In this document: positions 1 to 5,428 of the stretch, piece by piece | Layout of the letters: the number at the start of each line of letters is the position of its first letter | How positions within the stretch are numbered: position 1 is the stretch's first letter | NCBI GenBank assembly: GCA_003489085.1 | Contig: DNJM01000138.1 | Span: 7,761 to 13,848 of the forward strand | Direction: 5' to 3' | Source: Lachnospiraceae bacterium | Lineage (GTDB): Bacteria > Bacillota > Clostridia > Lachnospirales > Lachnospiraceae | DNA: 6,088 nucleotides | Made by a program: the position numbers and the translations under genes | Notes under the pieces: model-generated | Told to the model about the DNA's origin: nothing | The model's database searches: none | Seen by the model: only the letters and a program-made list of their open reading frames with translations

Positions 1-1
1 G

Positions 2-1102
2 GCCGGAATTCTGTACTGGTTTCATCCGCTGGTACGACTCGCACTGCAGAAGTTACATCTGTCTCAGGAACTGGCCTGTGATCTTGCCGTCTTAAATCAC
101 CTTCCCACTTCCGAATGTACCGCATATGGAAGGACGCTGCTTCACTTTACTGCTTCCCGCACGATGCAGCACCACTTCTTTTATTCCGGACTTGCAGACA
201 GAGACAGCCAGCTGAAGCAACGTATCCATCAGATTGCTTCCTACCATCCACTGACCTTTCCGCAAAAATGCAGAAATGCATTTATTCTGCTGACTGCGGT
301 CTGTTTCTTCATCTCTGCCGCCCCATTCCTCTCTCTGCAGGCTGCAGGAGCGCCCGTAGAAGACGGTATCTTTCTGCCGGAACCATCCGTAACAGAGTTA
401 AAAGTCTCCAGTCTGTTCCAGGAACGGGACGGAAGCTTCGTATTCTATGATCCGCAGACAGAGCATTGGCAGATTTATAATCGGGAACTGGCGGCAAGAC
501 GCAGCTCACCTGATTCTACCTATAAGATCTACAGTGCCCTGGCCGCACTGCAGGAGGGTGTTATTACACCGGAGGATTCTTCCCGGCAATGGGATCGGAC
601 GGAGCACTTTTTTGCCGCCTGGAACCAGGATCAGACGCTTCGCAGTGCCATGCAGTATTCTGTCAACTGGTATTTTCAGAATCTGGATCGATCCACCGGC
701 TATGCCTCTCTCTCCCGGTTCTTCCGCCGAATTGGCTATGGCAATCAGGATCTGAGCGGCGGCCTTTCTTCCTTCTGGCTGGAATCCTCTCTGCAGATCT
801 CCCCACAGGAGCAGGTGCTTCTGTTAAAAGATTTCTATCAGAATACCTGGGGGCTGCCCCAGAAGCAGATCGATACCGTCAAGGATTCTCTCTATCTGAC
901 AGAGTATCACGGACGGCGCCTTTACGGGAAAACAGGAACCGGCATCAAGGATGGAAAAGAAATCAACGGATGGTTTATCGGCTTTACCGAAACGGATGCC
1001 GATGTCTATTTCTTTGCTGTGAATCTGCAAGCATCTGACAACGCCTCCGGGCAAACAGCGGGAGAGATTGCCCTTTCTTATTTACAGGAGATGGGTCTCT
1101 GA
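2..1102 (+). CDS. blaR1: BlaR1-type beta-lactam sensor/signal transducer, 5' end cut by window edge
   Basis: The open frame enters from the left edge with no start and ends at TGA 1100-1102, giving 366 visible residues. Residues 1-27 match the end of an M56 (BlaR1/MecR1) peptidase domain: a WFHPL segment followed by ELACD (nt 68-82), where the Glu is the expected third zinc ligand. The HExxH motif must lie upstream. A hydrophobic segment (about residues 92-112, nt 275-337) is the last membrane helix. The remainder is an extracellular penicillin-binding domain like class D beta-lactamases: active-site STYK (nt 515-526), SVN (nt 659-667) and KTG (nt 929-937) followed by a WFIG strand. In this family, acylation of the Ser outside activates the cytoplasmic metalloprotease, which leads to inactivation of a BlaI/MecI repressor. 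The repressor gene normally sits just upstream, here off-window. All sensor motifs are intact. The gene converges on the lipoprotein gene, overlapping its restored 3' end by 21 bp. Confidence 0.9.
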   Translation, partial: AGILYWFHPLVRLALQKLHLSQELACDLAVLNHLPTSECTAYGRTLLHFTASRTMQHHFFYSGLADRDSQLKQRIHQIASYHPLTFPQKCRNAFILLTAVCFFISAAPFLSLQAAGAPVEDGIFLPEPSVTELKVSSLFQERDGSFVFYDPQTEHWQIYNRELAARRSSPDSTYKIYSALAALQEGVITPEDSSRQWDRTEHFFAAWNQDQTLRSAMQYSVNWYFQNLDRSTGYASLSRFFRRIGYGNQDLSGGLSSFWLESSLQISPQEQVLLLKDFYQNTWGLPQKQIDTVKDSLYLTEYHGRRLYGKTGTGIKDGKEINGWFIGFTETDADVYFFAVNLQASDNASGQTAGEIALSYLQEMGL

Positions 1103-2633
1103 CACACGATTGGAAAGATAACGAAAACTGCCCTCCTGATAAGCCTGGCAGAATGTCTCTAGCGCTTCCGCCTGTACCATATTGCAGTCCGCTGCATATC
1201 CGGTCTTTCCCATTTCCGCCAGCTGCTGCAGCGCTCTTGTGGCACCTGCTTGCACCTGCTTCACTGTCCGCCCCTTCCTCCGCCAACGCTTCTGCTACCG
1301 CTAGAAGCTCCTTTTTCATATCGCTTTTTTCCTGTATGGACAGAAGACTTACTCTGTTCTTCCGCTTTTCTTCCATCTCTCTGGCCATTCTGTCCTGACT
1401 GCTCTCCTTGTCCCGCTCCTCCTCCGAAGCAGTCCGAAAGCATGCCTGTGCGGTTTGCCCGGTCATCCGGCTCTCTTCCAGCTCCTCTTCCGTCAGACGT
1501 TTCGTATACAGTGACATCGGGTCTTTCTCATCGGACAGGATCGTATTCGACTGATAGTAGAAGGTGCCGTCCTCCCCTGGACAGATCACCACACGATGTA
1601 CAAATGCCTGGTCCGTATGTTCCATGGCCCACACGGCTTCTACTGTCAGCGCAATGGTTCCGTCCGCACGCTCTTCTACCTCCGTGACTTCCGGATAGGG
1701 CAGTTCCATCCCCGTTACTTCCGCAGTTCCTCTGGAATGCCACAGATATTCTCCGGTGCTCCCATCAAAGGAGATCCTCTCCCGCAGCTGTTCCGGTGTC
1801 ACTTGAAGATATGCAGTAAATACCTGTTCCAATGTCTGGCTGCTGATATGTACGGTTCCTTCCTCCGGCTCTACGCCCGGCCGTTCTCCATACAGCAGCG
1901 TATAAAAGGGTTCATACAGATCTGCCATACACATTTCCCCGTAGTCGTCTTCCGTCCAGTTCAGGAGATAAAAATTATTCCCTCGATAGCTGACCGGCAG
2001 GATATAGCAGCGGTTCATTTCCCTGCAGATCCGATCCAGCGGCTGCACCCGGATCGCTTCGTATCCGGATGGTCCGTCAAAGCCGGCCGGCTGCTCCTTT
2101 TCTATCATCAGATAGCCCTTTTCCGTATATTTCCATACCTTAGCCGTAAACTTCTCCACGATGTCCGCATGTATGCTGCCGTCTTCTTCCCATGCGGCCG
2201 ATATTTTCCGGATCGTTACCTTTCCCTCCTCTGTGGTGCAGTCTATCCGAAGCAGATCCCCATTGTGCAGCACTTTCAGTACCATCACCTGTCCTTCTTC
2301 TTTCTGCTCCACCCGTTCCTGAAATGCCTCTACCGACTCCGGATTCACCATATCCACCTGATTCGCCCAATCAATCGCTGTATAACCCTGCCTGCCTAAG
2401 CACGCAAGCATCTTCTCCGCAGTTTCCAGTTCTCCCAGCTTCCCTTCCTGCCTGGCCTCCTGATAGACGGTTTCATATAGCTTTGCCATCAGCTCTGTTT
2501 CTTTCTCTAAAGCTTTCCTTTCTCCCTCTTCTGCAGTAGATTCCGGCGTCTCCTTTGTGCCGCCGCAGCCGATGCCCAGACAGAGCAACAGCAGCAGCAG
2601 GACGAAAAGACAGATTCTATTATGGTATTTCAT
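984..2633 (-). CDS. Putative lipoprotein of unknown function; C-terminus frameshifted by a 10-bp duplication
   Basis: As written this encodes 549 residues. The start at 2633 is supported by AGGAGGA at 2641-2647, 7 nt upstream. The N-terminus is a lipoprotein-type signal: Asn/Arg/Lys-containing n-region, a Leu-rich core, then G-I-G-C with Cys23 as probable lipidation site (the -3 residue is Gly rather than Leu, so the lipobox is imperfect). An acidic linker and a mixed alpha/beta body follow, and residues about 370-460 are highly charged and helical. I recognise no catalytic motif; it may belong to the uncharacterised DUF6070 group, from memory and unverified. After residue 461 the frame is shifted by a tandem duplication at 1242-1261. 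The last 88 residues are a basic, low-quality tail, 119 nt of it antisense to blaR1. Deleting one 10-bp copy gives a 513-residue protein ending at TAA 1082-1084. It is probably surface-anchored and BlaI-controlled (see promoter). The shifted form may be non-functional or partly functional. Confidence 0.8.
   Translation of the reverse strand: MKYHNRICLFVLLLLLLCLGIGCGGTKETPESTAEEGERKALEKETELMAKLYETVYQEARQEGKLGELETAEKMLACLGRQGYTAIDWANQVDMVNPESVEAFQERVEQKEEGQVMVLKVLHNGDLLRIDCTTEEGKVTIRKISAAWEEDGSIHADIVEKFTAKVWKYTEKGYLMIEKEQPAGFDGPSGYEAIRVQPLDRICREMNRCYILPVSYRGNNFYLLNWTEDDYGEMCMADLYEPFYTLLYGERPGVEPEEGTVHISSQTLEQVFTAYLQVTPEQLRERISFDGSTGEYLWHSRGTAEVTGMELPYPEVTEVEERADGTIALTVEAVWAMEHTDQAFVHRVVICPGEDGTFYYQSNTILSDEKDPMSLYTKRLTEEELEESRMTGQTAQACFRTASEEERDKESSQDRMAREMEEKRKNRVSLLSIQEKSDMKKELLAVAEALAEEGADSEAGASRCHKSAAAAGGNGKDRICSGLQYGTGGSARDILPGLSGGQFSLSFQSCVRDPSPVNKKGQSLPLFARRRCQMLADSQQRNRHRHPFR
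1082..1264 (-). other. Displaced native C-terminus of the lipoprotein (alternate frame)
   Basis: This stretch is open in the frame the lipoprotein would use if one copy of the 10-bp duplication were absent. It supplies 52 residues after residue 461, beginning TRALQQLAEMG and ending SETHLL, then TAA at 1082-1084. The coding-like helical composition continues smoothly from the upstream part. A GYAAD-x-N-MV...E-x-F pattern echoes GYTAID...N...MV...E-x-F near the N-terminus of the same protein. It has no ribosome binding site of its own, so it is not proposed as an independent gene. Confidence 0.75.
1242..1261. repeat. 10-bp perfect tandem duplication (GCACCTGCTT x2) causing a frameshift
   Basis: GCACCTGCTT occurs at 1242-1251 and again at 1252-1261 with no spacer. 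The unit length is not a multiple of three, so the second copy shifts the minus-strand lipoprotein frame after residue 461. Collapsing the pair restores the downstream frame to a stop at 1082. Slipped-strand duplication is the simplest origin; an assembly error cannot be excluded from the sequence alone. Confidence 0.9.
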
Positions 2634-2640
2634 ATTCGAC

Positions 2641-2647
2641 TCCTCCT
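2641..2647 (-). promoter_or_regulatory. Ribosome binding site of the lipoprotein gene
   Basis: On the minus strand AGGAGGA lies 7 nt before the ATG at 2631-2633. This near-perfect Shine-Dalgarno sequence fixes the start directly before the signal peptide. Confidence 0.85.
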
Positions 2648-2664
2648 GACCGCACCTATGGCAC

Positions 2665-2714
2665 TTTATTCTTACAAGTGTAAGATATATTTATCTTACA
2701 CTTGTAAGAATAAA
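2665..2714. promoter_or_regulatory. Twin BlaI/MecI/CopY-like operator (23-bp-arm palindrome)
   Basis: The arms 2665-2687 and 2692-2714 are perfect inverted repeats around a 4-nt centre. Each arm contains its own dyad: CTTACAAGTGTAAG at 2671-2684 and its reverse complement at 2695-2708, each reading CTTACA-N2-TGTAAG, with centres 24 bp apart. A TACA-N2-TGTA core is typical of sites bound by BlaI/MecI/CopY winged-helix repressors, and paired dyads over -10 and +1 resemble staphylococcal bla/mec operators. A BlaR1 sensor gene is encoded nearby. The assignment to BlaI is inference, because the repressor gene is not in view. The palindrome could also form an RNA hairpin, but no U-run follows on either strand, so a terminator role is unlikely. 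Confidence 0.75.
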
Positions 2715-2721
2715 ATGTCAA
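2693..2721 (-). promoter_or_regulatory. Sigma-A-type promoter of the lipoprotein gene
   Basis: On the minus strand there is a perfect -35 TTGACA (2716-2721), a 17-bp spacer and a -10 TAAGAT (2693-2698), with predicted transcription start near 2686. The upstream operator dyad (2695-2708) covers the spacer and part of the -10, and the second (2671-2684) lies just past the start. Bound repressor would therefore block polymerase. Confidence 0.75.
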
Positions 2722-2826
2722 ATATATCTTTCGGTCTTCCTTCCCTCAAAATCCAACCTGATAATATACGGCATAAAGTCATCAGCCTTTTCTTTCCTCC
2801 TGGCTGGTATAAATATTCACTGGTAC

Positions 2827-3705
2827 CTACTGCAGATCAAACAGGCTCAACTGCTCCCCTGCCTGCTTGTCTTCAAATTCTCTTGCATATGCAAAGAGCC
2901 GTTCTACACCGGTCACGATGTGATGCTCCCTGCAGATCGCATGAAACAGCTGCATCAGCTCTGCATGGTTCGGCGAAAGAATCTCATATGCATTTCCATA
3001 GGCCGCTATATAACGCTCCTTCAATCCCGGAAAATGTTCATCCAACTTGCGGTAATAGTACTGCCTGTCTCCGTCCCGGAGCGTCATTCCCATTCCAAAG
3101 ACCAGTACGCCGTAGACCTTCGCCTGTATACAATACTCCAGAATTCCCCTGACATTTTCCTGTGTATCATTGATAAACGGGAGCAGCGGACTCATCCAGA
3201 CCACCGTCGGAATTCCTTCATCCCGCAGGATATTCAAAACCTCTGCTCTTCTTCCGGTAGTACATACATGGGGCTCCAGAAGTCTGCAAAGCTCCTCATC
3301 ATAGGTGGTCAGTGTCATCTGTACGACGCATTTCGTCTTCCGGTGAATCCGCTTCAGAAGATCCAGATCCCGCAGAATCAGATCCGACTTTGTCTGCAGA
3401 GATACGCCGAAACCATATTCGTCAATCAGCTCCAGACACCGTCTGGTATGCCCCAGCGTCTTCTCCAACGGTATATACGGATCGGTCATAGCGCCGGTAG
3501 CGATCATACACTTTTTTCGCTTTCTGCGCAGTGCCTGCTCCAGAAGCTCCACCGCATTGCTCTTCACCTCAATATCCTCAAAGGGATGCCGCATCTGATA
3601 GCAGGTACTTCTGGAGTCACAGTAAATGCAGCCATGGGTACAGCCGCGATATAGATTCATTCCGTTCTGCGGTGATAAAATAGATTTTACTTTCACTTCA
3701 TGCAT
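2827..3705 (-). CDS. SPL-family radical SAM protein (spore photoproduct lyase-like)
   Basis: The protein is 292 residues if started at ATG 3703-3705. The radical SAM 4Fe-4S motif is CTHGCIYC (Cys22, Cys26, Cys29) in the context YRGCTHGCIYCDSRS, typical of the SPL-like group (COG1533). It is followed by a TGAMTDPYIPLE segment and the TIM-barrel core. These enzymes cleave S-adenosylmethionine to a 5'-deoxyadenosyl radical; spore photoproduct lyase uses it to repair thymine photodimers, but the substrate of this shorter relative is unknown. The C-terminus carries QLSLF (nt 2839-2853), matching the DNA sliding-clamp binding consensus. The frame stays open to 3792, but the 3732 ATG and the TTG at 3792 have no ribosome binding site, whereas 3705 has AAGGG (3714-3718) 8 nt upstream. 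A 130-bp gap separates it from the small upstream gene, so co-transcription is possible. Confidence 0.87.
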   Translation of the reverse strand: MHEVKVKSILSPQNGMNLYRGCTHGCIYCDSRSTCYQMRHPFEDIEVKSNAVELLEQALRRKRKKCMIATGAMTDPYIPLEKTLGHTRRCLELIDEYGFGVSLQTKSDLILRDLDLLKRIHRKTKCVVQMTLTTYDEELCRLLEPHVCTTGRRAEVLNILRDEGIPTVVWMSPLLPFINDTQENVRGILEYCIQAKVYGVLVFGMGMTLRDGDRQYYYRKLDEHFPGLKERYIAAYGNAYEILSPNHAELMQLFHAICREHHIVTGVERLFAYAREFEDKQAGEQLSLFDLQ

Positions 3706-3743
3706 TTTCTTTTCCCTTACTGCTCTTTCCATAGCATCGATGT

Positions 3744-3770
3744 ACAGGAGGCAACACGCCTCATGCCTGT
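3744..3770. other. Bulged hairpin upstream of the radical SAM gene
   Basis: ACAGG (3744-3748) plus AGGC (3749-3752) can pair with GCCT (3758-3761) and CCTGT (3766-3770) around an AACAC loop, with a 4-nt bulge on one side. It lies in the untranslated region about 40 nt before the chosen radical SAM start, with no U-run on either side. Its role is unknown; it could be a leader structure or chance. Confidence 0.3.
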
Positions 3771-3835
3771 TATAGAAAAAGCTGCCGCACAACCGAAAAA
3801 TTCATATTGTGGACAACTTTCCAATGGACTGTTAT

Positions 3836-4063
3836 TTACTTTTCACGGCTTCTTTTCTGGGAGGTATGCCCATTCTTCTGGCCGCCGCCCTTAATCTCCC
3901 GCCACCTTGCATATGCTTCCTGCATATTGCCGGAACGAAAAATAATCTTCTCCGTCCCTTCCGGGGTTGTTACAGAAATATGATAGTTCCGATCTTTACA
4001 CCGAAACTGGTATTTCTGATCTTCTTTCAGACATTCCCCTACTACAAAACTGTATTTCTTCAT
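3836..4063 (-). CDS. Small protein of unknown function (75 aa)
   Basis: I do not recognise this protein. From ATG 4061-4063 it reads MKKYSFVVGECLKEDQ..., with strand-rich, charged sequence (RCKDRNYHISVTTPEG, then KIIFRSGNMQEAYARWREIKGGG) and a Lys/Arg-rich tail. There is no signal peptide or membrane segment; the two cysteines (residues 11 and 22) do not form a known motif. An in-frame ATG at 4081 would add six residues but has no ribosome binding site, while 4063 has a weak AAAGCGAG with GAG 7 nt upstream. A clear promoter at 4105-4133 points to this strand, which favours it over the antisense open frame. It may be co-transcribed with the radical SAM gene 130 bp downstream, but nothing links their functions. 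Confidence 0.65.
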   Translation of the reverse strand: MKKYSFVVGECLKEDQKYQFRCKDRNYHISVTTPEGTEKIIFRSGNMQEAYARWREIKGGGQKNGHTSQKRSREK

Positions 4064-4104
4064 AAAAGATCTCGCTTTCATCTTTTGTTGGGTTATTTCT
4101 TACT

Positions 4105-4133
4105 ATTGTAATACGATTGCGGGGGTTTGTCAA
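4105..4133 (-). promoter_or_regulatory. Sigma-A-type promoter of the small gene
   Basis: On the minus strand there is a perfect -35 TTGACA (4128-4133), a 17-bp spacer and a -10 TACAAT (4105-4110). Predicted start is near 4098, giving a leader of about 35 nt to the ATG at 4063. No obvious operator is seen in the spacer. Confidence 0.75.
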
Positions 4134-4140
4134 TTCCTCT

Positions 4141-4158
4141 GACGAACCGCTGTTCGTC
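4141..4158. other. Stem-loop just past the aldo/keto reductase stop
   Basis: GACGAAC (4141-4147) and GTTCGTC (4152-4158) form a perfect 7-bp stem with a 4-nt loop, 11 nt beyond the reductase stop and directly before the -35 of the small gene. It may mark the 3' end of the reductase transcript, but no U-run follows on either strand, so I do not call it an intrinsic terminator. Confidence 0.4.
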
Positions 4159-4169
4159 TGTCAGCCTTT

Positions 4170-5318
4170 CTAGTAACCAAATATCTCTTTTGCCTTTTTC
4201 ATATTTTCCACAATGGAAACGCCGAATGGACAGCGTGTCTCACAGGCGCCGCACTGAATACATTCGCCGGCATGATGGGAAAGTGCCGCATAGTGCTCCC
4301 GAACGGTTTCCGGCAGCTCTCCCTGTGCTTTTGCCAGATTCAGGAATTTCGTCACGGATGCAACTTCAATCTGCTTCGGACATGGTGCACAGTGGCTGCA
4401 GTACATACAGTGGCCTTTCCAGCTAATATTCGGGAAGGAAGCAAACGCCAGGGCGTAATCCTTTTCTTCTTCTGAAGCCTCTTCATAGGCAAGGCTTGTA
4501 CGGAGCTGTTCCACCGTATGAGCGCCTGCCAGTACCGTCGCTACCGCCGGACGGGTCAGTGCATAATGCAGACACTGATTTACCGTCAGCGCTTTTCCTG
4601 CAGGAGACATCGTCTCATCCAGAAGATCCCCGCCGCCGAATGCCTTCATGACTGTAATACCAACCCCCAGCCGCTGGCAGGTCTCATATAATTCCTGCCG
4701 CTGCGGATCCATATTGATAAGCGGCGCCTGATAATTCTCATCCTTCCACAGATCCTCCACATTTTCACTGGCCGGCTGCAGATCATAGCATGGATTCACA
4801 CTGAACATAAGCACTTCAATATAACCGCTCTTTACCGCTTCCAGAGCCACCTGCGGATTATGGCTGCTCAGCCCGATATGGCGGATGGTTCCGGCTCTTT
4901 TCAGTTCCAGAACATACTGCAGAACAGGGCCATTTACAATCGTCTCCCAGTCCTGTATCGAATCGACATAATGGATCATCCCCACATCGATAAAATCCGT
5001 CTGCAGAAGCGACATCATTTCCTCAAAACCAGCTTTTACCTCATCCAGATCACGGGTTCTTTCATACTGCCCGTTTTTCCATACGGAACAGATATGTGAC
5101 TGGATAATGAATTTCTCTCTCCGTCCCTGCAGCGCATTCCCGACACTTCGACGCACTTCCGGATTAGAGGTATACAGATCAAAATAGTTGATGCCGGTTT
5201 CCTCCGCCACATCCAGAAAACGCATGGCATTTCGACATTCATCCTTTCCGAATCCCTCACATCCCATACCAATTTCACTGACCATAAGGCCCGTATTTCC
5301 CAAACTGCGATACTCCAT
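4170..5318 (-). CDS. Aldo/keto reductase with C-terminal double 4Fe-4S ferredoxin domain
   Basis: The protein is 382 residues. ATG 5316-5318 is chosen because AAGGAGGAA (5327-5335) precedes it and the typical AKR opening MEYRSLGNTGLMVSEIGMG follows; the in-frame extension to 5369 would begin at about the predicted transcription start. Residues 1-290 form the AKR TIM barrel, including NYFDLY (Asp47, Tyr49), FIDVGMIHY (His116) and a GTIRHIGLSSH segment. Residues 304-313 (CxxCxxCxxCP) and 353-363 (CxxCxxCxxxCP) are two 4Fe-4S binding motifs, so it probably exchanges electrons through ferredoxin-like clusters as well as or instead of NAD(P)H. The active site is unusual: Tyr follows Asp by two residues rather than five, and the usual catalytic Lys position after FIIQ is Ser-His. 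The substrate is unknown. It is likely monocistronic, with a MerR-type promoter. Confidence 0.9.
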   Translation of the reverse strand: MEYRSLGNTGLMVSEIGMGCEGFGKDECRNAMRFLDVAEETGINYFDLYTSNPEVRRSVGNALQGRREKFIIQSHICSVWKNGQYERTRDLDEVKAGFEEMMSLLQTDFIDVGMIHYVDSIQDWETIVNGPVLQYVLELKRAGTIRHIGLSSHNPQVALEAVKSGYIEVLMFSVNPCYDLQPASENVEDLWKDENYQAPLINMDPQRQELYETCQRLGVGITVMKAFGGGDLLDETMSPAGKALTVNQCLHYALTRPAVATVLAGAHTVEQLRTSLAYEEASEEEKDYALAFASFPNISWKGHCMYCSHCAPCPKQIEVASVTKFLNLAKAQGELPETVREHYAALSHHAGECIQCGACETRCPFGVSIVENMKKAKEIFGY

Positions 5319-5326
5319 GAATATAT

Positions 5327-5335
5327 TTCCTCCTT
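5327..5335 (-). promoter_or_regulatory. Ribosome binding site of the aldo/keto reductase gene
   Basis: On the minus strand AAGGAGGAA lies about 8 nt before the ATG at 5316-5318. This decides the start against the longer open frame beginning at 5369. Confidence 0.85.
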
Positions 5336-5339
5336 CTAT

Positions 5340-5360
5340 CCGGATCCTGGTCTGATCCGG
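5340..5360. other. GC-rich stem-loop in the aldo/keto reductase leader
   Basis: CCGGATC (5340-5346) and GATCCGG (5354-5360) are perfect 7-bp inverted repeats around a 7-nt loop. The structure lies in the predicted 5' untranslated region, starting 4 nt before the ribosome binding site. It could stabilise the mRNA, modulate ribosome access or act as a DNA-level operator; the sequence does not decide. Confidence 0.5.
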
Positions 5361-5376
5361 TTCTATCAATAAGAAA

Positions 5377-5407
5377 ATTATAGTTCTTGAAGTTCACTTT
5401 AGGTCAA
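5377..5407 (-). promoter_or_regulatory. MerR-type promoter and operator of the aldo/keto reductase gene
   Basis: On the minus strand there is a -35 TTGACC (5402-5407), a 19-bp spacer and a perfect -10 TATAAT (5377-5382), with predicted start near 5370. The spacer holds an imperfect dyad, CCTAAAGT-GA-ACTTCAAG (5386-5403, 6 of 8 pairs). A 19-bp spacer filled by a dyad is the hallmark of promoters activated by MerR-family regulators, which untwist over-long spacers. The form resembles AdhR-like sites placed before stress-related reductases. No MerR gene is in the window, so the regulator is inferred. Confidence 0.65.
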
Positions 5408-5418
5408 GTGAATTTTTT
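5393..5418 (+). terminator. Terminator-like hairpin on the plus strand, overlapping the MerR-type promoter
   Basis: TTCACTT (5393-5399) and AAGTGAA (5406-5412) form a 7-bp stem with a 6-nt loop, followed directly by six T residues (5413-5418). It reads as a weak, AT-rich intrinsic terminator for plus-strand transcription, but no plus-strand gene lies upstream. It is also only 16 nt past the peroxiredoxin-like stop on the other strand. It may be an incidental product of the promoter dyad. Confidence 0.3.
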
Positions 5419-5428
5419 ATTCTGCTTT

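Noticed and set aside
1596..2399. Long plus-strand open frame (267 codons)
   Set aside because: It is antisense to the lipoprotein gene, whose signal peptide, ribosome binding site and promoter are all present on the minus strand.
2665..2714. The large palindrome as a terminator for the radical SAM transcript
   Set aside because: No U-run follows on either strand, and both dyads sit at operator positions relative to a clear promoter.
2696..2782. A 28-codon minus-strand frame (MTLCRILSGW...) with AGGAGG upstream, between the radical SAM stop and the lipoprotein gene
   Set aside because: The AGGAGG is about 13 nt from the ATG, the frame runs through the -35 element and ends in the operator, and the peptide has no recognisable features. 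Chance is more likely.
2641..2826. Possible insertion-sequence end, based on the long inverted repeat
   Set aside because: There is no transposase or second distant inverted repeat, and the two arms are only 4 bp apart, so nothing lies between them.
2920..3654. Long plus-strand open frame (244 codons)
   Set aside because: It lies antisense inside the radical SAM gene, whose CxxxCxxC motif and family match are clear, and it has no ribosome binding site.
3706..3792. N-terminal extension of the radical SAM protein (starts at 3732 or 3792)
   Set aside because: Neither start has a ribosome binding site, 3792 is TTG, and the family-typical N-terminus begins at the 3705 ATG with AAGGG upstream.
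3809..4111. Hydrophobic plus-strand frame of 100 codons, membrane-protein-like
   Set aside because: It has a GTG start and no ribosome binding site, and it is exactly antisense to the small minus-strand gene, which has a strong promoter. Hydrophobic antisense frames commonly arise opposite charged proteins.
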